Assembly (NCBI GenBank): GCA_026119855.1
Contig: JAOWBW010001049.1
Coordinates: forward strand, 867,848 to 931,847
DNA length: 64,000 nt
Reading direction: 5' to 3'
Origin: Campanula takesimana
Taxonomy: Eukaryota; Streptophyta; Magnoliopsida; Asterales; Campanulaceae
Part shown: in pieces, positions 11,688-22,600 of the stretch
Position numbering within the stretch: the first letter of the stretch is position 1
How the letters are laid out: every line of letters begins with the position of its first letter
Position numbers and translations under genes: made by a program
Notes under the pieces: model-generated
Told to the model about the DNA's origin: nothing
Database searches by the model: none
The model's input: the letters and a program-made list of their open reading frames with translations, nothing else

Positions 11688-12667
11688 GTCACCTCTTCTT
11701 CAAAAGATCTCGTCCCCGAGTTCATCTCCGAAGTTTGAAAATTTCCGTCCCACTTGAATAAGTATTTTGAATAGATCCGCTCCTTAAGCACAATTTGACG
11801 CAGAACGAAATTTTCAAAAAAAATAATCAAACCTTCAAAAAAAATTTCTCGAACTGTTGCCTTTGAAACGGGATCTTCAACCACGGACAGAAAATTATTA
11901 CTAATTTTCTCTGCTTTGAAATCTTTATTAACTATCTGTAGACCCTGATTCGCGGATTTAACTACAACGAAATCTTTTCCGTTTGAATCTGCACCTCCCC
12001 CTTCGAAATCTTCATTCCTTATTTGTAGGTCTTGATCCGCGGACTTGATTGCAACTAAATCTTCGTCGTTTGGATCTAGATATTTCTCTTCAACTGGATC
12101 GATGCGGTGAAGACTTTCCCCGCAATGTTCTTCTTTATCACAAATTTTGGTATTCTGCAACAATACCTCGAACTGAACTCGACGTTCTTCTTCAGCACAT
12201 TCAAAAACATCAGATCTGCGCGCTTCCAGTTTCTGAATTTTTGCAGTATAATGATCGGCTTTGTCAGCAAAAATTTGGGCTTCCGTCCTATGTCGCTGCC
12301 TAAGTACTCGTTCTCTTGCTGCTCGATTCAGATATCTGATTGATTTATATTTCTGCACGCGTCGATCATGTCTGTCCGCTTCGTCGAGTTCTTCGTCTTC
12401 TAACGCTAGGAAATATTGTTCCTTTTGTCGAGCACGATCTAATCGATGATCGATTTCATGAATAACCTCGTCATCAGATCTGGAACTGGAAATCCCTTCA
12501 TCCCGATTTTCTGTCCCTTGAGGAGATCGTCTTGGATCAACCCTGTCTCTCTCACCATGACAGTTTTGATATTGTTGAGCGGCAACCAACGCTGCAATCT
12601 GCGTTGCCAAGGAATTGATAGCGGTGGTTACACCATCGATACCAGCCTTTATTGCCTGATCCCCCAT
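11624..12667 (-). CDS. Unrecognised protein of a non-autonomous LTR element
   Basis: A frame of 347 residues starts 39 nt after the primer site, where gag would normally begin. The N-terminus (MGDQAIKAGIDGVTTAINSL) is alanine-rich and probably helical. The middle is highly charged (Arg/Asp/Glu) and likely forms a coiled coil (about 90-175). The C-terminus contains two similar segments around residues 205-255 (IKSADQDLQIRNEDF and VKSANQGLQIVNKDF), an internal duplication. The last residues are read from the 3' LTR. No zinc knuckle, capsid motif or enzyme motif is visible. It may be a diverged gag-like protein, but I cannot assign a function. Confidence 0.55.
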   Translation of the reverse strand: MGDQAIKAGIDGVTTAINSLATQIAALVAAQQYQNCHGERDRVDPRRSPQGTENRDEGISSSRSDDEVIHEIDHRLDRARQKEQYFLALEDEELDEADRHDRRVQKYKSIRYLNRAARERVLRQRHRTEAQIFADKADHYTAKIQKLEARRSDVFECAEEERRVQFEVLLQNTKICDKEEHCGESLHRIDPVEEKYLDPNDEDLVAIKSADQDLQIRNEDFEGGGADSNGKDFVVVKSANQGLQIVNKDFKAEKISNNFLSVVEDPVSKATVREIFFEGLIIFFENFVLRQIVLKERIYSKYLFKWDGNFQTSEMNSGTRSFEEEVTDVGDQTSNPPGPRPLQCSSA

Positions 12668-12718
12668 TATACTTCAGTATGATGCAAAAGACAGGATATG
12701 GCCCGCTCTGATGCCAAC

Positions 12719-13225
12719 TGACGCAGGACGGAAGCGATAAGTTTCGTGATTTAGCGCACTAATCACAAGATCTCATCCAGCGATGAAACCTCAAACACAA
12801 AACCTTGGAATCCACTAAGAAAGATAAATAAATCTCCAAGAACAAAAGGTCAATTGATAATAAAAGTTGTTTTTCTAATACAATGAAAGAGAGTATTTAT
12901 ACTACTAACAACTAACAAACCCTAGTTCTAATAAAATACCTAAACTAAACAAATAATACCAAAACTAACCCTAATTCTGCGCGTAAAATAGTCAAAAACG
13001 TAAATTGGTACTATTGTGCCCGGCAAGCGAGCGGGCGCTTGCTATCACCCAGGCGGCCGCTCGCAGTGAACAGAAACAATCAACCGTGTTGAACCAATTC
13101 CAGGCGGGCGCTTGAACTCTAGCGGGCGGGCGCCTGGTGGTTCGGCCTGGCCTATGCGCTCCTATGCGCTGCTGCACTGAAGTGGTCTTGGTCCGGGCGG
13201 ATTGCTCGTCTGGTCTCCTACATCA
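12719..13225 (-). repeat. 5' LTR of the 2-kb element
   Basis: Nearly identical to 11182-11687. A minus-strand TATAAATAC box lies at about 12896-12901, and the GC-rich modules at 13019-13135 are 118-234 bp upstream of it. Confidence 0.88.
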
Positions 13226-13477
13226 CTCTGTCTCGGAAAGTTAGTCCCTCTTTTTTTTTTTTTGTTAATACGAATGAACTTTGGGTAGTAATTTAGGGTA
13301 CTTTTAATTATTTTAATGAGAATCTAAAACTTGGCATTGATAATATTTATATTGGTGTATCAATAACAAATTGTAAGTTTTCATTAAGACAGTTAAAAGT
13401 ATTAGAAATTATTACTTAAAGTTCATTCGTAAGAACAACAGAAAAAAAAAGATTTACTTTCTAGGACAGAAAATGTA
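13226..13477. mobile_element. Stowaway-type MITE split by the LTR element
   Basis: The TACTCCCTCTG at 11171-11181 and the TCTCGGAAAGTTAGTCCCTC at 13231 onward are one element when the LTR insertion is removed. The same TIR-proximal sequence occurs intact at 59895-60151. The far end is CTAGGACAGAAAATGTA. Confidence 0.65.
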
Positions 13478-13679
13478 TAATTAATTTTAACCGCACAACT
13501 TAGCACAACTTAACATGTGACAGTACAGTTGAATTTCAGGTGGTTAGCTGAACTCCATCACACTACAACAACAGGTATCAGTTGCTTATCCTTTTTTTAA
13601 ATTGGATGGAGAAATCAATAATGGGTTTAAGAGGATAGCGTTAATACTATATTGGTGGATGTTGATGTGGAATACTGTA

Positions 13680-13912
13680 CTCCCTCCGTCTCAATTCAAG
13701 AGTAAAAAAACTTTTTGGTTCAATAATTAAAGAAAAGGTGATGTGTTGTGAGTGTTGATAGTTAGATAGGAGAGAAAAAGTGGGGTAGAGAAGAGTTAGT
13801 GGATAATTGTTGTGAGTATGACATGTAGAACCCACTTTCCATTTTTGGCTTTTGGCTCTTAAGTTGAGACGCCTTTTTGAAAAATTTGACTCTTAAATTG
13901 GGACGGAGGGAG
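13680..13912. mobile_element. Stowaway-type MITE
   Basis: Inverted CTCCCTCCGTCTCAATTCAAG and the matching TTAAATTGGGACGGAGGGAG end, with TGTA on both sides (consistent with a TA target). About 233 bp. Confidence 0.8.
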
Positions 13913-14499
13913 TGTACAGAAGTTGTCTCATCAGGTTACAATTACAACAGAGGACACAACCAAATAGTATGAAGATTGGACAGGAGCATAATTAATAATT
14001 GGTGTGTAAGTATTTCCCAAACAGAATTAAATATGGATGATGCATAAAAACACTTGGGTGACATTGTTAATTAAGCTAATTGGTGGTGCTGATGAGGTGC
14101 CATGACCTCTTACATGGCCCCAATACTAAAGTTTGTGTTGTGTCTATATCACTCATCACATTGAGCTCATTTTATGTGGGATTGATAGGGAAAGATGTCA
14201 CCCATCACATTTTTTAATTTAGAGCTAATGTGTTCTCTTTATCTCTCTCTTTTTTTAATTGTAAATTTTAATAGTTTAATTACTCTTTTTGTTCTAAAAT
14301 AAATATCATAGTTGACAAGTTAATGTTTTTAAGTTTTTGGTTGTGTTTTCTTGATTGTCCCAATCCATTCATAAGGGCAAATGAAAACTAAGAATTTTGT
14401 TCCGGGACAGAGGAAGTACAACTCTAATTCTAATGTATCTGGTAGATTTTAAACTCTTGACTTTTACTCCGTATATTATCTGAACCAATGTTAATTGGC
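13913..14499. other. No gene seen
   Basis: AT-rich non-coding sequence. A worn GGGACAGAGGAAGTAC at 14403 may be one end of another old Stowaway copy. Confidence 0.45.
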
Positions 14500-15510
14500 C
14501 AGGGCCGGCGATGAGGCTGTTCATCCGGGGCAAGGGCCAGCGATGAGGCTGTTCATCTGGGGCAACGGAACAGGGCCCTCAAAAAGCGAAGGGCCCCAAA
14601 TAATTTTTCCAGCCCATTATTATGCATATGTGTTTTCTTTTCTCCTCTTTGTTTTCATCTTGCCGTACACAACCAACGCATTAATCAGTATTGCCTCCTC
14701 GGTTTTTGTCTCCGGTCTCTCCATTAATTCACTCATCCGACAATTAAAAAAATCTCTCCGTTCTAAATCGATCCATTACCATTCCGTTGTCACTTGTAAT
14801 CTCAGACTTTAAATCTCCCCAATTCGGCAACCTCCCTTATTCTCGCCAATACCATCGTCAGACGATCATCGCCATCTTAGGACGATCCTGCTCCTTACCG
14901 GTCTCCAAGGATGTGATTCACGATTCATGAGGCTGCGGTGAAGGTAACGAATTTAACTCACCTCTCATATTTTCGTGATTTAAGAATTAGGGATTTAATT
15001 TTAGATTTGAAATTCAACTTGAAGTCCTAGGTCTTGTGTTTTTAACTGAATCCAACTAGTTCCTAATTTGATTTTTTAGGTTCTTAATTGTTGTGGTTGT
15101 TTCCGAGTTTAGCAAAGATTGTGTTCATTTTATGATTAATATATTTCTTTATTTTGTTAGTCTATGGTATGATTTTGTTTTTTGTTTTATTTTAAATCTT
15201 TTGTCTGATATTTTTGAAGCAATTCTTCGTCTGATTCAAAAGCCTAAAGTTATTGAAGCAATTCTCAGTTTAGAATTCTTCGTCTGATTCAAAAGCCTAA
15301 AGTTATTGAAGCAATTCTCAGTTTAGCAAATATTGTATTCATTTTATGATTAATATTTTTTTACTGTGCTTAACTTTGCAATCAGTTCATATTATGATCA
15401 AAATTCTATTATACTTCTATGTTTTCTAATAAATTTTTAAAATTTAAAAGGCCTAATATTCATGTTTGGTACGGGGCTCCTAAAATTATCGACGGGCCTG
15501 TAATTGGCAC
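14500..15510. mobile_element. Decayed hAT-like element (tentative)
   Basis: The left edge CAGGGCCGGCGATGAGG resembles the CAGGGCCGG ends of plant hAT elements and is partly duplicated at 14530. A GGGCCCCAAATAATTTTTCC stretch follows, and GGGGCTCCTAAAATTATCG plus GGGCCTGTAATTGGC lie near the right edge. There is no readable transposase, and the boundaries are approximate. Confidence 0.35.
15221..15326. repeat. 53-bp tandem duplication
   Basis: A unit beginning AATTCTTCGTCTGATTCAAA is present twice in direct succession with almost no change, indicating a recent slippage or duplication event. Confidence 0.85.
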
Positions 15511-15847
15511 ACGACGAATTTTATTGATGTGTGATAAGTGACTGCATTGTCCACCTCGGCAAAACTCTTTGTATAATGTTATTTGCGTGGTCATAAAATT
15601 ACTCAAAAAAAATTACATAAGATCAGCATCAGAGTCATACTCCTATATGCACTTGTAAAAAAAAAAATTACCTTTCTAAAAGACAAATACTTATTTTTAT
15701 TTCCATTCATTAAAATATATATATATATATAAGTCAAGCTTCTTCTATGGTATTACTAGTTATAGTAATGATGTAGGTATATATGATATACTAACTCTGT
15801 CCAAAGATGAATGTTAAAAAGAAAACTAAAATTACTTTTAGTTAAAA

Positions 15848-16721
15848 GTCAAAGTCTCAAATGCGGCGGCCGCACCACGTGCGGCGGGTATGCCGCTGGT
15901 CGGCCCGCCCGCTCCATGATAAACCCGCCCAGCTCCAGCTCCTTCCCCCTCCCCATTGTGACACGTGTCCTTTTTAAAAAAAAAAAACCCATTAACTTTA
16001 AAAAGTTATATCTTGAGATTTATAAGTCAGAAAAAAAATAAATTAAAAAATACCGTTGTGTTCATCTCGACGAGACGAATAAAACTACATAGGTCATGAT
16101 ATGGTTTGATTTTATTTTTTTTTTAAAAAAAAACATTTTTTTACACACAAAAAAGTTTGTGTTGATTGTCAGCTAAGATGTAACACTCTATTCTAATAAA
16201 AGTAACAGTTTCATATTCAAAAAGTAACACTTTTTACAGTCATATGTAACAGCAATTTTACAAAAAAAAAAAATTGGGTTTGCATTTCAATTGTTACTTT
16301 CTCAATAAAAAATTATTACATTTCAGATATAATGTTACATTTAAGAATATAAACTGTTACAATTGAGAAAAAAAATGTTACATTCATTTTTTATAAAATG
16401 TAACATTAGTTTAGTTTGTCAATCTTATGTTAATTTTGAAAAAAAAGTGTTACATTTGAAAAAAAGAGTGTTACATTCCTTTATAAAAAGTGTGACATTA
16501 GTTTAGTTGTCAATTTTTATGCTATCTTTAATCTATTGCAGCAAAAATGTAGTACATTTTTTTTTAAAAAAAAATGTTACATTTGAAAGAAAAAAGTGTT
16601 ACATTTCGTTATAATAAGTGTTACTTTTGTTGGGAGGAAAAAAAGTTTTGGGTGACAAAAAAAAAAGGGGCTGACCTGGCACCGTCGCACGCTGTGCGGC
16701 GGTTGTACAGGAGACACCCTC
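15848..16721 (+). mobile_element. Mutator-like MITE, copy B
   Basis: An 874-bp element flanked by a perfect 9-bp duplication TAGTTAAAA (15839-15847, 16722-16730), the length expected for Mutator-like transposons. The ends share a G-N5-GTCTC...CCGCCGCAC inverted pattern with very GC-rich palindromes (GCGGCCGCACCACGTGCGGC). The core is AT-rich and holds about fifteen TGTTAC/GTAACA motifs, mostly GTAACA near the left and TGTTACA toward the right, which could be subterminal transposase sites. No transposase is encoded. Confidence 0.85.
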
Positions 16722-17015
16722 TAGTTAAAAATAGTTTTTAAAAGTTTTAGACATTTATCTTCGAAAACAACAAATTTTTAAAAAGTTTAAAATATTTATT
16801 TTGACACGGGCTAGAGGTAGAAATAAAAAGTAAATGTTTCTTTTGGCTTTGGGAAAGTTTGAAAACTACTCCGTAGCATAGGCTATGCCATAAGCCCAAC
16901 CGATCTGGACTCTAGAGTTGAGACTTGATAGTGGAGCATGAGACTCGAATATTAGTATCCACCATTCGGTCCATTCTGCTGGACCAGTTTTCTGATAGTT
17001 TCATTAAATTTAAAA

Positions 17016-17265
17016 TACTCTTTCTGCCCGCTCGAAATAGGATTTTGGTAGTTTTTTTTTTTTTTTTTTTATATTTTGAACAAGTATTTTAACCAAAAAG
17101 TAATTATCTTAATGTAAATTTAAGAATAGTTATTGAAAGTATTTTTAATCATAATACAATAACAATTTTTATATTTTTATTAGGATCATTATTTTTCTTC
17201 AAATGACTTGGTCAAAGTATAGTCAAGTTTACCAAAATCCTATTTCAAATGGGACCGATGGAGTA
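17016..17265. mobile_element. Stowaway-type MITE
   Basis: The core AAATAGGATTTTGGTAG is shared with 30509-30745. The right end is GGGACCGATGGAGTA with TA borders, and the left terminus is worn. Confidence 0.6.
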
Positions 17266-18075
17266 TATTTTGTAATCTCTTTTATATAAAATCTTACTTT
17301 TGTATAATTTAATATTAAAGATTTATATATATCTTGTAATCTCTTTTTTAAATATTTAGTTTTGCAAGTATATTTTACGGACGAAGTGTTTGTTTTTTTC
17401 AAAAGAAGACATTCATTTTAGGAAAAAAATAAATTGAAAATGGACATTCATTTAAGGACGGTGGGAGTATATTTTTAATGACTTATTAATATTAAGTTAC
17501 ATTTTTATGAGAATAATTAATATTTATGTAAAAAAATTATAATGTACTGTAACACTTATTGTGACTGATCAGGGAGAAAATTCTTATTATAATTATTTTC
17601 ATTTTATTTCCTTAGCCCTTACTATTTAAATTTTATTATTGTTTATATAAGATTTTTTTTTTATGATGTCCTTAGTATTCAAATTAAGTATTTTATGGAG
17701 AAAATTGTGGGAGTTATTAGAAGTAAAAAGAAAACTGTTTAAATAGATTGATTAATCTATTTTAGCTTGGACTTCAAATCAGATGATGCATGCAACATAT
17801 CATTAGCAGAAGCACACAATGGATGATTATTACCATTTCCAATTCCTTTATTACTTTTTTTTTTTGACTAATTACATAATCAAAAAAAAAAAAAAAAAAA
17901 AAAGACACCCAAGTCCAAAATTAAGGTGGAAGCGCATTAATATAAAATAAACAAAAGAAAAACAATCAAAAAAGAGAACTTAAATTTGTATCAACATTGA
18001 GGCTTAATTATATGTCTCTCTATGACTCTATGTGCATTTGATAGGGGCTCCCAATATATTTCATTCATATCGACT
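17266..18075. other. Downstream flank of thermospermine synthase; no gene seen
   Basis: AT-rich sequence with a half Stowaway end (GGACGGTGGGAGTATA, 17457) and poly(A)/poly(T) runs. The last 100-200 bp presumably include the 3' UTR of the minus-strand gene, but no polyadenylation signal can be fixed with confidence. Confidence 0.4.
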
Positions 18076-19583
18076 TCAAGATTGATTTTGTTTATTAGCA
18101 CAACCATGGCCATAGCAAAACCTCTCCGCCCCCTCTGCGTAAACATGTGTTTCGTTATCCAATCTGCAACACGCTCATTTACAACCGTACGATTAGTATA
18201 TAGTCAAGAATTCATAAATGAGAGATGGAAGCGGATGGACTTACGATTTTCGGACAACTTTGCTAAAGGTAGTGGCTGATGTGAATGTTATACCATCAAG
18301 ATATCCATTCTCCCCATTCATTCTTTCCTTCATTCTCAGGTCCAACTCGTCAGAGCTCAGCGTAAGCGGCTCATCTGATGCCTATCATATTTTTTTTTCA
18401 CAATTTATTACTGTAAAGTGTAGATACTCATCATTAATGATAAATAAATAAAAATACTGAAATTAATTAAGTTAATTCTTATAGCTAGCAAAGTTGAGCA
18501 GGGACTAATAAGTTGATGTACCATGACCCATCCCCAAATGTCAGAAAAGGAAGGAACGTGAGCTGAATATGGCACCACATCTGCAAATCCAAAGAAATGG
18601 GAGAAAATTTAACCAACAAAGAGTGGCGGAGCCAATAAATTTTTAAAAAGAGGGCGAAATCATTTTCACTAACTAAAAAAGGGGGTAAAATAAATTTTAC
18701 TAGTACATTTTATTTTCTTTACACAAATGTGGACAAGTGTCAATAAACTGCAAAATTCTCAAAACATTAGCACTAGTAATAAGAAGATTTTTTCAGTCAA
18801 AAGGGAGCAATTGCCCCATTAACCTCTATGTGACTCCGCTGTTGGGATTGGAGTCCTAAACTACGAGGAAGCAAAGGGGAGAAGAAGTCTAAGTCATGGG
18901 GAGTTGGTAGAGGTCAAGAGGAGTTCAAGGAGGAGGAAACAAGCTGCTACAGAGGGCTGAGGGGGGTCACCGAGCATGACAAAACGGGGAGGGACAATCT
19001 GGTGGACCGGGCGCTCGCCCGCCTGACGGGACAGACCCAGTTTTTGTCATTATTTCCTATTTTGATGCAATCTCTTCCAAACGACTTAAAGCTTCCTTGT
19101 ACACCTTTATAAGCATAAATTCGTCCATAATATTGTGTGTTTGATAGGAGAAAGTTAGGATATCAAAAGGAGCCACAAAATAGTGTCTAGGAGGGGGCCG
19201 GGGGCCTAGGAGAGCCATTGAGGACGATCATACAACCCGGCCATGACCGTATTGTTTGTGTGTTCTTGGGGAGGTGAGATAATATGTATGAGAGATTGGT
19301 CATGGAGTGTAGCCATGCTACATCTATGTGAGTACATGTGCTGAAGTTGTAATCCTTCATATATTATTATAATAATATCATGGCTAAGTGCCCCCAGATG
19401 TAGTCGATGAACTGGGTTATCAAACATCGGTATTTATGTTCTTTCATATTACTTTATTCAAGTATTGAATTGCTTTCTCCATATTGATGACTGCTAGTAT
19501 GGGCTAGTGGATGCGGAGATCCCCTCAATTCCCCAACATCCGCATGTGAGACAGACCGCGTAAAATCTCAAGAAAGAGTAGAA

Positions 19584-19631
<48 letters not shown>

Positions 19632-22600
19632 GATGGAGGGAATATATATTAGGGTGAAACTTACATTTAAAAACTTGTCTTAGAGTGTTATAGATGCAAG
19701 AAAAGACTTCTGTGTGGCTTAAAACACCAGCTGCTCCTGCCTGCAATTCTCAATAAAAAACTTGCATTAAAAAATTTCGTTTTCGTGTTACATCTTACGA
19801 TCATAATCTACAACACGCGCACAAACACTCAAAGACGCGAATTTAATTTACCTGTGTGACAAAAATGCCACCTTGATTAAGTCTTGGTTTAACAGTAAGT
19901 TGATAGAAGCTTTTGGTATAGAGTTGGTAACATGGACCTCCTTCAAGGGGCTCTGTCAAGTCTCCTATTATCACATCGTATTTTTCGTCTCTTTTTTCAA
20001 GCTCAGCTCTGTTAATTGTTATGCAAGCAACCCCATAAACCGTCGTTAATTATGAATTAATCATTTAATTAGATGTTTTGGTTGTAGATAAATAAGGAAA
20101 ATGATTCATTTGTAAACCTGGCATCATTGATAATGAGCTCCAATCTTGGATCACTGAAAGCTTCTTTGTTTACCACCAAGTATGATTTGCAAAAATCCAC
20201 CACTTCCTGTTCATATATAGAACTCACATGATTAACTAAAACATTTTTGAGGTGATCGAGCCGATTAAATGGGAATATTCCTTCTGTCCTTAAAAGAATG
20301 TCCAAAATTCATTTAATAGGACGTTCTGAAAAATGTCTATTGTTTGTTTATGCAATTAAATTGCAATGACTAGTGAAATATTGTTTTATTTTATTTTTTG
20401 GAAAAAGAACACTGAAGGGAAAAGGTATTTATTTATTTTTAATCAAAGAGGACACTTCATTTCGGGTTTTTTTTAAAAAAAATGGACATTTATTTAGGAC
20501 GAAGTGAGTAATAAATTTAACAAAAATTAAAAGAAAATCAAAAGGGTGTTGAATAAAAATTTGTAAGAAGTGAAAATTGGAAGTTGAAGTATATCACCTG
20601 ATCAATGTCACACATGACAACCTTGTCCACAGTCGTGTGTCTAAGTATTTCTCTTGCAGTAGAGCCTTCGCCTCCCCCCATAATAAATATGGTCTTGGGA
20701 CTGAAATTTCAATATGAACAACTAATTAAATACCAAAATTTTACTCCCTCCGTCCTAAAATACATGTAGTATAAGGGGTTGAAATTTGTCTCAAAATGTT
20801 TGTAGTTTTGCTTTTATCTAGACATCTTTGACATACCAAAGAGCTCTAGCTCAAGCAATATCCAGTGTTAGCTTCCTATATGGAGGTCACGAGTTCGAAT
20901 CCCGTTAGGGACATTTCCTTCATGGCCATTTGATGTAGCTTAAGGGCAATTTCTCTATCATTAATAAAAAAAAAAAAAACCAAATTTAAAAAAAAAAAAA
21001 AAAACATCTTTGACATTGTTTGTCAAATATACCCTTATTTATGATGGTAGTTGTCATTGTAAAAGTATTTAATTGTCTTGGTATTCGAAATATTTCAAGG
21101 GTAATTTAGTCCATTAGACATGCATTGATTGCTTTTCTTAATTTATGTGAAAATCCTAGAACTACAAGTATTTTGGGACGGGGAAAGTAATAAATTAAAT
21201 GATTGTACTGTTTGGGGTGAAAAATCTCACAGCACTATATCTACATCCTGGAAATAACGACCTGAAGTTACATCTTACATCTTGACTCTACATGTTGACA
21301 TCCTGAAGTTACATTTTACATCTTGACTCTACATGTTGACATCCTGAAGTTACATCTTCCGTCTTGACTTTACATGTTGACTTTACATCCTGATGTGACA
21401 TCCTGAGTTGACGACCAGACGACCTGACATCTTGAGGGGCAATTTTATTGTTCCTACTTTATAGGGCTGTTATTAATTCACACATGGGATAAATGGAGCA
21501 CTCAAAGACCAAGTCAAAACGCACATGGGACTTGTCAACATACGATCAAAGAAGCCGTGACACAAACAAAGACTCAGTCAAGGAGATTTCAAATTCAATT
21601 ACGATGGAATGGGATAACACTCAACAAACTCCCCGATAATCTTGGATAAATGGGCTAGTTTGTGGCTCCTTCTTCCAATATAAATAGGACACACCATTTG
21701 TAAATGCACACACTTTTCACTGACTCCCTACTGTAACTCTCTTTGTCTCTCAATACTCTCTCTTGTACTCACACTCCGATATTAATTAATAAAATTGTTT
21801 GGTACAGATGTAGGTTTCCAAAACCTTCCGATGTTTTATGCAGGAGAGTAGTTGCTCAAAGGCTTTCCTCGTTACATCCTGCGTTAACATCTTGAACTCT
21901 GACCTACATCTTGAATTCTGAAATCTATATTCTATTTGTACCCTACTTCTTTTTATTTGTCCAATTGTCAAAAATTGGCCAAAACAATTTGGCGCCGTCC
22001 GTGGGAACTTTGGTCTTTTAGATTGTTAAGAGATTCAAGATGAACAATTCAACAACCTGTCAGATTACATCTGGAATTTTAGTTGCAAGTTGGGGCAGAT
22101 CAGCAATGAGGGCACCTGAAATCCTTTTGGACATCGCTTCCAACTTGACTGCCATGCTGCATGACGTGAGGAATCAGATTCAACTGCAGAATGATACTTC
22201 TACTATGCTGATGAATCAAGTCTCCAGGTTGCAGCGTGAGGTGACTACTCTGCAAGGTGGAACATCGGCGGCACAGCAAACCAGCTTCCCTAGCACTTCC
22301 AGTCTATTGCTCCAAATGTGCCCTCTGACCCATTCTCTCCATACCAACCTAGAAGGCTTGCTTTTGGAAGTGATGCTGCAGGATCATCTGGATTTAGTGG
22401 ATTCACACCAGCTGCCAACCTGGCCACCAATAGCACGATCATCCATCCTGAAACTGTTACTCCAACTTCAACAACATTTGTTACGCCAACTACGGTGGCA
22501 GCAGGGAGTCTTAACCCGCAGTTTGATTTTAATTATCTCAATAATTATCAATTCGCTGCTGCTAACAATGATGCAGGTAACCTACTTCGCAGACAAATGC

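Larger units (their letters stand above)
11182..13225 (-). mobile_element. Short non-autonomous LTR retrotransposon
   Basis: LTRs of 506 and 507 bp (11182-11687, 12719-13225) start TG and end CA and are flanked by a perfect CTCTG duplication (11177-11181, 13226-13230). On the minus strand a TGGCATCAGAGC primer site (12706-12717) follows the 5' LTR, and a purine-rich GAAGAAGAGGTGAC tract precedes the 3' LTR. The internal part is only about 1 kb and has no protease, RT or integrase. It is inserted within a Stowaway-type element whose ends remain on both sides (11171-11181, 13226-13477). Confidence 0.88.

Noticed and set aside
19586..19629. TA repeat as a regulatory element
   Set aside because: A plain microsatellite inside an intron; nothing beyond simple repetition.
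20846..20910. Functional tRNA gene
   Set aside because: A and B boxes are present, but a tRNA cloverleaf cannot be drawn, and the A-tail plus 13-bp duplication identify a SINE.
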